Of a stretch of 64,000 bases of DNA, positions 1 through 8,686 are shown piece by piece; position 1 is the first letter of the stretch; every line of letters begins with the position of its first letter. The translations under genes and the position numbers were made by a program. The notes below the pieces were generated by a model. The model ran no database searches and was not told the origin of the DNA. It saw only the letters and a program-made list of their open reading frames with translations. This DNA comes from Foetidibacter luteolus (GTDB lineage Bacteria; Bacteroidota; Bacteroidia; Chitinophagales; Chitinophagaceae), in the NCBI RefSeq assembly GCF_009650435.1, contig NZ_VVIP01000022.1:123501-187500 (forward strand), given 5' to 3'.

Positions 1-128
1 ATTTTCAAAACAGCTTTGCCGCGTTGCTCCGGCGGTATGCAGCTTAAGGTGGAGTGGTCGCCATCGCCCACATCTTCTTTCAGCGCTTCTTTTATCAAAT
101 GCTGCAGTTGTTCGTCAAAAGGTTTCAT
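1..128 (-). CDS. nadC: nicotinate-nucleotide pyrophosphorylase (carboxylating), 5' end only
   Basis: Partial gene running off the left edge; only the first 42 codons are present, starting at the ATG at 128. The visible N-terminus contains EDVGDGDHSTLSCIPP, which matches the conserved start of quinolinate phosphoribosyltransferase (a helix, then ED-GDGDHT-like residues). The enzyme converts quinolinate and PRPP to nicotinate mononucleotide, CO2 and pyrophosphate in de novo NAD synthesis, in the cytoplasm. The catalytic alpha/beta barrel lies outside the window, so the identification rests on this short stretch only. Confidence 0.75.
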   Translation of the reverse strand, partial: MKPFDEQLQHLIKEALKEDVGDGDHSTLSCIPPEQRGKAVLK

Positions 129-516
129 GCGCCAAATCTAAGGATACCTAAAACATAATGCATGGTTCATGAAGCAGATTGTTTTTATGATATGTCAGAA
201 AAGATGAAGCAGGGCGCCTGCCGAAGGCACCGGGCTATCCGCTGCAAGTCCTCACCACCTCCGCTAAGGCTACGGTGGTTGCGGGCTTTCCGCTTCTATC
301 CCTGGCGCGGGGGTGACACAGGCTGTTTCTTCGAGACAGTCTATATGATAAAACGGTACCAGAAGTAGCCTTCGACAGGCTCAGGCTGACATCCGTGTTC
401 TATTGTTAAGAAGGGGCAAACCCTACGCTTAAATGTTGCCATGAAAAATCAACTGTACACGCTGTGCGACGCAACAGGCGATCCCATGAAATACCGTCTG
501 CCGGGTCCATAAAAAA
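129..516. repeat. gene-free stretch with repeat families A, E and B
   Basis: No gene is supported here. About 211-313 is a family A element (gggctatccgctgcaag ... gggctttccgcttctatccc). About 367-391 is the short inverted-repeat motif ccttcgacaggctcaggctg, seen again near 41328. About 461-512 is a family B element (gtgcgacgcaac ... ctgccgggtccataaaa). A 68-codon open frame over 162-368 lies inside the repeat and is not credible. Confidence 0.6.
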
Positions 517-569
517 TACCCGTATTAAAAAAGGATTTGCGTTTCGCAAATCCTTTTTTAATACGGGCT
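517..569 (-). terminator. strong hairpin terminator of the TonB receptor gene
   Basis: Arms 519-541 and 545-567 are a perfect 23-bp inverted repeat with a 3-nt loop, containing A6/T6 tracts, placed 15 bp beyond the stop codon of the minus-strand receptor gene. The U-rich part lies inside the stem. Because it is symmetric it could also stop transcription from the left. Confidence 0.8.
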
Positions 570-581
570 AAACAAATATGC

Positions 582-2993
582 TTAAGACTTAAAGTTAAGC
601 GGCACGTTTATTTTAAAACTGAAATTGCGGCCCATGTTAAACACGCCCTGCCTGCCGGTGGCATTGTTTACTGCCGTATATTTTAAACGGCTCAGGTGGC
701 TTTGGTAAGCAATATCGCCCAGGTTGTTGCCGGCAATAAATATGCTGAACAACGTTTTACCCTTACTGGCTATATCTGCGCCTATGCCGGCATTAACAAG
801 CCAGTAACTGTCGGTGGGCGTTTCTGTGTTATAACCCGTAAACGCGTTGTTTTGCGTAAAGCTGTAATCGCTCTGCAGGCTTACATAAAAATTCTTTACA
901 GACTTTCCTTTGGGTAAAAAGTTACCCCTCAACTCAGATATGAGCCTGGCGGCAGGTATCAGCGGAACATTTTTTGAACCATCCAGCGCCTGTTTAAATT
1001 GTGCACGGGTATAAGAGAACGTGTTTTCAAAGTGCAGCCAGTCCAGCGGGTGCGGGTGAATATCTATGTTCAGTTCGCCGCCATACAGATGGGCATCCCG
1101 CTGTACAAAACGAAAAACATTAAGCGGGTCGCCCGTTTCATCATCTATTAAAATAGAATCCTGCCCTGCATTGTTCAGCAGTTTCTCATAGAAAATAAAG
1201 TTGCTGATATTGTTATAGAACACGTTGGCCATTAGGGATACATGTTCGGTGTTCCATTCAATGCCTGCGTCGGCCTGTGTGCTAATTTCAGATTTCAGGC
1301 TGTTATCGCCAATTTCAAAACGGTTGGTGCCTTCGTGTGCCCCGTTACTGGCCAGCTCCGCAAAATTGGGCGCCCTGAAACCGCGGGCAATATTAAACTT
1401 TACCGTAAGGTTATTAGCTGCTTCGTAACTAAGGCCGGCGCTTCCTGAAATGTTGCCAAAGTTTTTGCTGAATGCGGCAAACTTAACATCTCCGCCGTCT
1501 TCCATTTGCTTGCCGCTGGCGTGGCGGTTATCAAAGCGCAGGCCACCGCTCAGTTGCAGCTTGTCTTTATGATACTGGGTATACAAAAAGCCACCAATAT
1601 CAAACAGGCTGTAATCTGGTATCAGCGCTTCTTCAGCTTTGTTTTTGTTGGTTTGGCTCATGCCGGTTATACCCAGGCTTGTTTTCCAGTTGCCGGGCGA
1701 AGCCAGGTGATAACGCACAGCATAGTTTACTGCCTTTAAATCAAAATAAGCTTCAGGCTCATTAATATCATCCAGGTTGCCCAATTCGCGGCGTTGGTTA
1801 TGCTGGTAGCCAACGGTAACATCCAGCTTGCTTTTGCCAACAAAAAAGCTGTTATCGGCTGTTAATTTAAAATGCTGGATATGTTGATACGGTACCATCG
1901 GCTGTATTTTTTTAAAATCGGCATCGGTGGCAATGGCTTCGTCGCCGCCGGGCACCGCTTTTACAAACTGGCCGGTTGTTTCATCCCTGTCGCCCTCTAC
2001 AATACCCAGCTTTTGGTTAAAGCTACTGAGCAATAACCGGCTGTAGCCCCAGCTACCGCCATAGCCCAGCATGCCGCCAAAGTTTTTGTCAACAAATTTT
2101 GAGTTGAATACATAACCATCGTATTTGTTCTTATAGTCCTGTGCGCCCTTGTAAGTGCCGTAAGCGTTCCAGCTAAAGCCGTTGTGTGTACCGCCTATAT
2201 TGCCGTAAAAGCCACGCAAAGCGCTGTTGGTTTGGTATTCGCTGATGATATTGCCGCGGATGGTTCCTTCAGGTGCAGGCACCTGGGATTGTATATTAAT
2301 AACGCCAGCCAACGCATCACTGCCATACATTAAGGATGCCGGTCCCTTAAGCACTTCAATACGCTGTACGTTGTAATCGTCTATTTCAATACCATGTTCA
2401 TCGCCCCATTGCTGGCCCTCCTGCCTGGTACCATCGTTAACCACTACTACCCTGTTATAGCCAAGGCCACGGATAAAAGGCTTTGCAACGGCAGGGCCTG
2501 TGGAAACCACGGCAACGCCCGGTACAGTATGCGACAGTGCATCCATCAGGTTGCCGGAGGTAACATGCTGCAGGTCGCTCTGCCTTACCACGGTTACCGG
2601 CTGTGGCGAAAGTTTAATGCGGGTGGCTGAAGCAACACCTGTTACGGTTACCGCTTCCTGTTCTACCGCCGATTCCTTTAGGGCGAAGTTTCTCTCGGTA
2701 GTGCCGGTAATAAGAATGTTTTCCAATACAGTGGCATAGCCCTGGTAAGCTATTTCAACCAGGTATTTGCCTGGTTTAACAGGCGTGGTGGTAAATACCC
2801 CATCGTTGTTGGCAATAGCGCCTGCAGCCGCGTCGTGAATAATAACAGAAGCCGCTGGTAGTGTTTTGCCGGTGGCGGCGTCTGTTACTTTACCGGTTAA
2901 TACGGCTTTTAGTGAAGTGCTGGTGTTTTTCTGAGAAAACCCCGGTAAAACCAGGATGATGAGAACAATGAGCAGGTGAGCTTGCTTGATCAT
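582..2993 (-). CDS. TonB-dependent outer-membrane receptor
   Basis: 803 aa with an N-terminal signal peptide, then a carboxypeptidase-regulatory-like beta-sandwich (about residues 28-105: LTGKVTDAATGKTLPAASV), a TonB plug (about 125-235, with RGLGYNRVVVVNDGTRQEGQ and EVLKGPASLMYGSDALAGVI) and a 22-strand-type barrel ending in an aromatic-poor tail. Receptors of this type import metal chelates or other large ligands across the outer membrane using TonB energy. The plug segment QQWGDEHGIEID resembles receptors associated with transition-metal uptake; that substrate is inference. The gene stands alone, divergent from the ECF sigma gene, with overlapping operator-like palindromes at its promoter and a strong terminator, so it is probably a monocistronic, repressed gene. 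Confidence 0.9.
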   Translation of the reverse strand: MIKQAHLLIVLIILVLPGFSQKNTSTSLKAVLTGKVTDAATGKTLPAASVIIHDAAAGAIANNDGVFTTTPVKPGKYLVEIAYQGYATVLENILITGTTERNFALKESAVEQEAVTVTGVASATRIKLSPQPVTVVRQSDLQHVTSGNLMDALSHTVPGVAVVSTGPAVAKPFIRGLGYNRVVVVNDGTRQEGQQWGDEHGIEIDDYNVQRIEVLKGPASLMYGSDALAGVINIQSQVPAPEGTIRGNIISEYQTNSALRGFYGNIGGTHNGFSWNAYGTYKGAQDYKNKYDGYVFNSKFVDKNFGGMLGYGGSWGYSRLLLSSFNQKLGIVEGDRDETTGQFVKAVPGGDEAIATDADFKKIQPMVPYQHIQHFKLTADNSFFVGKSKLDVTVGYQHNQRRELGNLDDINEPEAYFDLKAVNYAVRYHLASPGNWKTSLGITGMSQTNKNKAEEALIPDYSLFDIGGFLYTQYHKDKLQLSGGLRFDNRHASGKQMEDGGDVKFAAFSKNFGNISGSAGLSYEAANNLTVKFNIARGFRAPNFAELASNGAHEGTNRFEIGDNSLKSEISTQADAGIEWNTEHVSLMANVFYNNISNFIFYEKLLNNAGQDSILIDDETGDPLNVFRFVQRDAHLYGGELNIDIHPHPLDWLHFENTFSYTRAQFKQALDGSKNVPLIPAARLISELRGNFLPKGKSVKNFYVSLQSDYSFTQNNAFTGYNTETPTDSYWLVNAGIGADIASKGKTLFSIFIAGNNLGDIAYQSHLSRLKYTAVNNATGRQGVFNMGRNFSFKINVPLNFKS

Positions 2994-3004
2994 AATGTTT
3001 TTTG

Positions 3005-3057
3005 TTACAACGTTGCAAATATAGGGGCGTTTCTATAAATTTCAACAATGTTGCAAA
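3005..3057 (-). promoter_or_regulatory. TonB receptor promoter with two palindromic operator-like sites
   Basis: Reading the minus strand, a -33 box GTTG (3043-3046) and a -7 box TATATTTG (3016-3023) are 19 nt apart, a good Bacteroidota promoter. Two related palindromes overlap it: ttacaacgttgcaa (3005-3018) covers the -7 box and start region, and tttcaacaatgttgcaaa (3040-3057) covers the -33 box. The shared half-site GTTGCAA suggests one repressor bound twice. A Fur-family metal sensor such as Zur would fit a TonB receptor, but the regulator is inferred. Confidence 0.6.
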
Positions 3058-3142
3058 ATTTTCATTTTTAATAACTTTCACAGGGTGTGCAGCATTACTT
3101 TGGGATTATTGTCTATATTTAGGGGTACTTTAACATACCTTA

Positions 3143-3724
3143 ATGACAGAAGAAGCGCTCATCTACGGCTGCCTGCATAATGACCCTTCCGCACAGCGGG
3201 AACTGTACAACCGGTACAGCCCCAAAATGCTATCGGTTTGTTACAGGTATGCACAAAGCCGTGAAGACGCGGAAGATATGTTACAGGAAGGTTTTATTAA
3301 AGTATTTACACAGATTAATACATTTCAGAACAAAGGGGCGTTCGAGGGTTGGATAAGAAAAATAATTGTTCATACCTGTATTAATTTTCTGAAGAAGTAC
3401 AAAAAATTCAGCGACAACGTTAACCTGGACCATGCAGGCTACCTGCAGGTAAAAGAAGAAACCATCCCCTCCCTAATGCAGGCTAAACAGGTTGTTGAAT
3501 GTATAAGACTGCTACCCGTTGGATATAAAACTGTTCTTAACCTATACGCTATTGAAGGCTACAGCCACAGAGAAATAGCTGACATGCTGGAAATTGAAGA
3601 AAGTACCAGCAGAAGCCAATACACAAGGGCCAAAGCCATGTTAGAAACTGTGCTGGTGAAGAAGAAAATACTTGAAAAACCAGAAGCAGACCTTACATGG
3701 AGTATGGCACTTAGAAGTAAATAA
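3143..3724 (+). CDS. ECF-type RNA polymerase sigma-70 factor
   Basis: 193 aa. Region 2 spans about residues 10-80 (RELYNRYSPKMLSVCYRYAQ, EDAEDMLQEGFIKVF, GAFEGWIRKII) and region 4 about 120-175 with a helix-turn-helix (GYSHREIADMLEIEESTSRS). ECF sigma factors redirect RNA polymerase to a small regulon on an envelope or other signal. The next gene encodes a single-span membrane protein that starts 17 bp after the stop and is a likely partner. The PVGYKTVLNLYAIEG segment before the HTH is typical of Bacteroidota members. Confidence 0.93.
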   Translation: MTEEALIYGCLHNDPSAQRELYNRYSPKMLSVCYRYAQSREDAEDMLQEGFIKVFTQINTFQNKGAFEGWIRKIIVHTCINFLKKYKKFSDNVNLDHAGYLQVKEETIPSLMQAKQVVECIRLLPVGYKTVLNLYAIEGYSHREIADMLEIEESTSRSQYTRAKAMLETVLVKKKILEKPEADLTWSMALRSK

Positions 3725-3740
3725 CACCAAGACGCAACTG

Positions 3741-5141
3741 ATGAGGAATCCGCTATATAACGATGATTTTGAACACTTCCTGCAAAAGCAGGTGAGCCAG
3801 CACCGGATGTATCCCTCTGACCAGATATGGAGAAACATCCAGCAGGAGATACATGGCTACCGCCGCTGGCCTGCCCTTACTTTTACAGCCATCACCGTTA
3901 TTACACTTCTTGTTGCCGGAACCTTACTTACCAAGCCGGAAACCAAACTTAAAACCATTGAAGCTTATACCCTCGCTCATAAAAACAGCACTCCACAGGA
4001 AAAAATACAGGAGCATACAGAAACAATTGAAGAACGCGTTTCTACAACAAGGCTAACCGAAAAAACCATTGCCGCTGTAAAGAAAAAACTGAACATAGCG
4101 CCTGCCCCGCAACCTGAATATATCGCGGCAGCTTACCGTCCGGCAATAAATGAAGCCAACCTTAAAGTGGTAAAAGCGCAGGATAAGGATACCGATGACA
4201 AGGGTACAAATCTTGTAAAGGTTGACAACCTTAATGCAGCGCCACTGGCAGTTAAAGACAATTACAACGGTTCATCCAAAACATTGCATTTTGCAGACCT
4301 TAACCTGTTTACAGTAAAAGATGAAAGCAAAAACAAGATAAGCCTTCACCTGCCTGACGCGTCATCCATTAAGCAGGATTATTCCGCATCAGGAAAAGTA
4401 AAGCTGCCAAAACCCAAACGCAATACAGACCGCTGGAGCTTCCAGTTTTATCTAACTCCGTCATCCAGCTACCGTAAGCTTGTGGACGATAAAAAGGCAC
4501 GTATCAACTCCAGCTACCTGCCACCCAACACCAGCATTAATTACGCGGATGCCAACCAGGTGGTACGCCACCGCCCTGCTATGGGTATGGAAGTTGGCTT
4601 TGCCGCGGGATACAGCCTTAACAAGCGCTTTACACTTAAAACGGGCCTGCAGTTTAACATACGGCAATACAACATAGAGGCTTATAACAGCAGCTACCAG
4701 GCTACCACAATCAGCGCCGGTGAAAACAGTTTCAGCACAGAAAGCTCTTACCGCAACCTTTCAGGCAACACCCCGGTAACATTGCGCAACAGGAACTTTG
4801 AAATATCCGTTCCGGTGGGTATTGATTACAGGGTACTAGGCTCCGGTAAGGTAAGCTGGAATATCGCGGCAGCCCTGCAGCCCACTTACATCTTTGACAA
4901 AGAGCCATTTTTGCTGAGCGCCGATTTAAAGAATTATGCGGATGGTTCTTCCATCATGCGCAAATGGAACCTTAACAGCAGTTTTGAAACCTACCTGAGC
5001 ATACAGGCCGGCGAATACAGATGGCAGATTGGCCCTCAGTTCCGTTACCAGAACCTGCCTACCTACAACAGCAATTACCCCATTAAGGAACACCTGCTTG
5101 ACTTTGGCCTTAAGGTTGGCCTTACCAGGAAACTTAATTAA
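3741..5141 (+). CDS. membrane-anchored outer-membrane beta-barrel protein, possible anti-sigma partner
   Basis: The frame opens at 3672 inside the sigma gene, but the start at 3741 (MRNPLYNDDFEHFLQKQ) removes the overlap and gives 466 aa. Residues 1-45 are polar and cytoplasmic-looking, with YPSDQIWRNIQQEIHG as in many Bacteroidota anti-sigma-like proteins. One transmembrane helix follows (about 48-70, FTAITVITLLVAGTLL). The middle is a polar linker and the last 200 residues look like an outer-membrane beta-barrel (alternating aromatic strands, FGLKVGLTRKLN at the end). Linkage to the sigma factor suggests a signalling or envelope-stress role; this is inference. Confidence 0.75.
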   Translation: MRNPLYNDDFEHFLQKQVSQHRMYPSDQIWRNIQQEIHGYRRWPALTFTAITVITLLVAGTLLTKPETKLKTIEAYTLAHKNSTPQEKIQEHTETIEERVSTTRLTEKTIAAVKKKLNIAPAPQPEYIAAAYRPAINEANLKVVKAQDKDTDDKGTNLVKVDNLNAAPLAVKDNYNGSSKTLHFADLNLFTVKDESKNKISLHLPDASSIKQDYSASGKVKLPKPKRNTDRWSFQFYLTPSSSYRKLVDDKKARINSSYLPPNTSINYADANQVVRHRPAMGMEVGFAAGYSLNKRFTLKTGLQFNIRQYNIEAYNSSYQATTISAGENSFSTESSYRNLSGNTPVTLRNRNFEISVPVGIDYRVLGSGKVSWNIAAALQPTYIFDKEPFLLSADLKNYADGSSIMRKWNLNSSFETYLSIQAGEYRWQIGPQFRYQNLPTYNSNYPIKEHLLDFGLKVGLTRKLN

Positions 5142-5827
5142 CCACTCAAATTAGCCACAACACTTTTTAGTAATGCATGCTGCATTACAAGGGGATTATT
5201 TTTATGAATCCGGCCACTGTTTTTCATGGTCCCGAAATTTCGGGATTGCGTCGCACAGCGAGTAGCTACCGCGTGTACACATATATTAAATGGAACACGG
5301 ATGACACGGATAGAACGGATACGTAGGATTTTTAATGCTGCTTTGCAGCATTAGCCATGCAAATCCATACTGTTCCTGATCTGTAGGTTTGATTTTTTAA
5401 TGGATGTTTTCGCAAATGCGAAAAAAAACAGTGAAAATCCATTTTATCCGTGTCATCCGTGTCCCTTTTGTTTCTTCAAAAAATGTGTACACACGGTAGC
5501 GGTGTGTACTGCATATTTTATGGCAGCATTTAAGCGTATGCTTACCCGGTATTAATACCGGTGGGTAATACCATTGTTAGGGGTTTAGCCTTTTTTAAAA
5601 TTTACACCACAACCGGCCAGCAGTATTGTTTACTGCTGCACTTTAGCGCCAGGGATTGAAGCGGATACCCCGGTGAAGATTTGTGCCAGGGCTTTGTGCC
5701 GGAGTATGAGCGGAAAGCCCGGCCCGCCCTGTATTTTGGCGGGGGCGCCATAAAAACTTATTTCTTACGTTATATTGGTAAACGGGTTTCCATTTACCCT
5801 CACCAAACTTATCTATACTTTTACGCG
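5142..5827. repeat. gene-free stretch: 250-bp nested inverted repeat and family A/B elements
   Basis: About 5229-5262 is a family B fragment in reverse (gggattgcgtcgcacagc). Between about 5262 and 5510 is a nested imperfect inverted repeat: gctaccgcgtgtacaca pairs with tgtgtacacacggtagc near 5484-5505, and inside it acacggatgacacggata (about 5293-5310) pairs with tatccgtgtcatccgtgt (about 5445-5462). About 5645-5750 is a family A element in reverse orientation. No coding potential is supported before the ATG at 5828. Confidence 0.65.
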
Positions 5828-6406
5828 ATGAAACTTTTATTGCCGTTACTGGTTGTATTAGCAGTTGCCTCATGCAAAACGGGCACATCCGAAAAGCAGC
5901 CTGATACCAATGCCGCCGCGGATTCTGCCGTATTTTACCCGGTGCATGAATTTTTTACAGAACAGGTGAAAGATGTGGACAGTACCCCCTATTACCTGTA
6001 CATTGTTACTCAGAAAAAAGACAGGCGTGACTCCACGCGGCTGGCAAAAGAAAAGTTTGACGAACTGGCTAAACAGTTTACTTGCTTAAATACCAACACC
6101 ATTGATTTTAAAAGAAACTACCAGGAAAATATTTTTGATGACCAGAGCACCGGCAGCATTACTTTTACCTACACCGCCAAAGACAAAAACCGCCCTTTGC
6201 AAAACATTACCATACTGCTGAACAACGAAAACCAGCGGGTAAAAAGAATTTTTACAACAACCATGCGTAACAGTGGGGATACCGTTATAATTGAAAAGAA
6301 CGGGTGGAAAACCGATGAAAGTTTTTACATAAACCGTATTATACAATTGCCGGGCCAGCCGGAGCAGACAGAAACAAACACCGTTGTGTGGAACAAGAAA
6401 GACTAA
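5828..6406 (+). CDS. hypothetical lipoprotein
   Basis: 192 aa. The frame extends upstream to 5681 but that part lies in a family A repeat; the ATG at 5828 gives a clean lipoprotein signal (MKLLLPLLVVLAVASCKTG, lipobox cysteine at residue 16). The mature part is polar and beta-rich with no domain I recognise. It lies 9 bp before uvrC, so the two may be co-transcribed, but a DNA-repair role is not implied. It is likely anchored in the outer or inner membrane facing the periplasm. Confidence 0.75.
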   Translation: MKLLLPLLVVLAVASCKTGTSEKQPDTNAAADSAVFYPVHEFFTEQVKDVDSTPYYLYIVTQKKDRRDSTRLAKEKFDELAKQFTCLNTNTIDFKRNYQENIFDDQSTGSITFTYTAKDKNRPLQNITILLNNENQRVKRIFTTTMRNSGDTVIIEKNGWKTDESFYINRIIQLPGQPEQTETNTVVWNKKD

Positions 6407-6415
6407 GGAAGCAGT

Positions 6416-8248
6416 ATGACATCAAACGACTTTCAGCAAATTGCCCAAACCATACCTAACCAGCCGGGCATTTACAAATACTTTGACCAGGGCAATACAT
6501 TGCTGTATGTAGGCAAGGCTAAAGACCTGCGCAAAAGGGTAAGCTCCTATTTCAGCAAAACATTTACCAGCTACAAAACACATGAGCTGGTGCAACGCAT
6601 ACACCATATAGAATTTACTATTGTTGACAGTGAGCAGGATGCGTTTTTACTGGAAAACTCGCTGATAAAACAGTTTCAGCCACGGTTTAACATTAACCTG
6701 AAAGATGATAAATCTTACCCCTTTATTGTTATTAGAAAAGAGCCCTTTCCCCGCATATTTTTAACCCGTAACAAGATAAACGATGGCTCTGAATACCTGG
6801 GGCCCTTTACATCTGCCGGTAAGGTGCGGGAACTGATAAGCTTTATTAAACAGTTTATACCGTTAAGAACCTGTAAGCTGAACCTTACGCAGGCCAACAT
6901 TGAAAAGAAGAAATTTAAAGTTTGCCTGGAATACCATTTGGGCAACTGCAAAGGCCCCTGCGAAGGGTTGCAATCAGCGGAAGATTATGCCGAAGGTCTG
7001 CAGCAAGTGCGGCAGATTTTAAAAGGCAACCTCTCCCCTGTTATTGACAAGTTTAAGCGCCAGATGCGGGAATACTCAATGCAGCTTGAATTTGAAAAAG
7101 CAGAGCAGGTGAGAAAAAAAATTGATTACCTGGAAAATTATCAATCCAGGTCTGTTATTGTAAGCAGGCACTTGTCTAACCTGGATGTGTTTTCTATACT
7201 GAAAGAGAACGATACCGCTTATGTTAACTACCTGATGGTACAGAACGGTACCATTGTTCAAACCCATACGGTACAACTGGAAACGAAACTGGAAGAAACC
7301 GAGGCCGAAGTACTGGAATTTGCGGTAGGTAATTTACGTGAGACATTCAACAGCCTGGCCTCGGAAATTGTACTGCCTTTTGAAATAGAATTTGCCGGTG
7401 ATGATGTTACCGTTACCATACCCAAAGGCGGCGATAAAAAGAAACTGCTGGAGCTTTCTCAAAAAAATGTAAACTATTTTAAAGAAGAACTGCGAAGAAA
7501 AAAACTATTGTTACTGGAAGGCAAAACTGACCAGGAAAAAAGAAATGTCCTTTACCAGTTGCAGGAGGCGTTGCAATTAAGAGACCTGCCAGTGCATATT
7601 GAATGTTTTGATAACTCTAACTTCCAGGGCAGCTTTCCCGTATCGGCCATGGTGTGCTTTAAAGATGGTGTGCCCAGCAAGAAAGACTACCGCCACTTTA
7701 ATGTAAAAACCGTAGAGGGTATTAATGACTTTGCTACCATGAAAGAGGTTGTGTACCGCCGTTATAAGCGCCTGAAAGAAGAAGGGCAACCATTGCCGCA
7801 ACTGGTAATTATTGACGGCGGCAAAGGCCAGCTTGGCGCCGCCCTGGAAAGCATACGGGAGCTTGAGCTTACCGGTAAAATGACCCTGGTAGGCCTGGCC
7901 AAAAATGAAGAAGAAATTTTCTTTGCCGGCGATAAACAATCCGTTAAACTGCCCTGGGATAGCGAAAGCCTTAAGCTGGTACGCCGCATACGGGATGAAG
8001 TGCACCGTTTCGGCATTACTTTTCACCGGCAAAAGCGCAGCAAAGGCACTTTTGTAAACGAACTTGAAAATATAAAGGGCATAGGCAAGCAAACAGCGGC
8101 GCAATTGCTGAAACATTTTAAATCTGTAAACAATATTAAAACCAAAACCGCTGATGAGATAGCAGTGGTTACAGGCAAGGCTAAAAGCGGGCTGGTGTAT
8201 AATTATTTTCACCAGGCAAGCGTCAACAATACCGAAACAGTTTTATAA
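6416..8248 (+). CDS. uvrC: excinuclease ABC subunit C
   Basis: 610 aa, normal length. UvrC makes both incisions around UvrAB-bound damage in nucleotide excision repair. Visible order: GIY-YIG nuclease at the N-terminus (GIYKYFDQGNTLLYVGKAKD, about residues 18-37), a cysteine cluster (CLEYHLGNCKGPC, about 170-182), the UVR motif that binds UvrB (EFEKAEQVRKKIDYLE, about 220-240), the RNase H-like second nuclease (ECFDNSNFQGSFPVSAMV, about 400) and a C-terminal helix-hairpin-helix (IKGIGKQTAAQLLKHF). The start at 6416 follows the lipoprotein stop by 9 bp. Confidence 0.98.
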   Translation: MTSNDFQQIAQTIPNQPGIYKYFDQGNTLLYVGKAKDLRKRVSSYFSKTFTSYKTHELVQRIHHIEFTIVDSEQDAFLLENSLIKQFQPRFNINLKDDKSYPFIVIRKEPFPRIFLTRNKINDGSEYLGPFTSAGKVRELISFIKQFIPLRTCKLNLTQANIEKKKFKVCLEYHLGNCKGPCEGLQSAEDYAEGLQQVRQILKGNLSPVIDKFKRQMREYSMQLEFEKAEQVRKKIDYLENYQSRSVIVSRHLSNLDVFSILKENDTAYVNYLMVQNGTIVQTHTVQLETKLEETEAEVLEFAVGNLRETFNSLASEIVLPFEIEFAGDDVTVTIPKGGDKKKLLELSQKNVNYFKEELRRKKLLLLEGKTDQEKRNVLYQLQEALQLRDLPVHIECFDNSNFQGSFPVSAMVCFKDGVPSKKDYRHFNVKTVEGINDFATMKEVVYRRYKRLKEEGQPLPQLVIIDGGKGQLGAALESIRELELTGKMTLVGLAKNEEEIFFAGDKQSVKLPWDSESLKLVRRIRDEVHRFGITFHRQKRSKGTFVNELENIKGIGKQTAAQLLKHFKSVNNIKTKTADEIAVVTGKAKSGLVYNYFHQASVNNTETVL

Positions 8249-8686
8249 CCAACCCTATGCCATTGATACAAAACACACCAGGGGCTGTTGCATGCTGCTC
8301 CAATAAGATTTTTTTGGGGGTGTCCCTCGTACCTCGGGCCGGGCTTTCCGCTCATACTCCGGCGCAAACCCCTTGCACAAGGCCTCACCGGGGTATCCGC
8401 TGCAATCCCTCACCCGAAAGTGTAACACGCGGCTGCATTCGCAGGCAGGCTTTACATAGAAAATGAGAATATGACAGCCTTTGGGCACAGCAGCACCTTT
8501 TATAACCTGCCTGCTTACATAACCCGTACGCACCCGCACAAATACTGTACGTTTTCGTACAGTATTGCAGGCAAACATTCCATAACCATCTTATAATCAA
8601 TAACTAACTCCTTGGCACAGGGCTTGAAGAATTTGACCAGCCGCCTGCGAAAACGAAAATTTACTCAGCTAAACAACCGCTGCATT
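8249..8686. repeat. gene-free stretch: family A element and hairpins
   Basis: About 8312-8415 is a well-conserved family A element (gggggtgtccctcgtacc ... tatccgctgcaatccctc). It is followed by a loose inverted repeat gcaggcaggctt/aacctgcctgc (about 8440-8512) and a perfect 11-bp hairpin, aatactgtacg (8541-8551) with cgtacagtatt (8556-8566), about 120 bp upstream of the permease start. The hairpin may be an operator or a terminator-like structure; there is no T tract. Confidence 0.55.
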
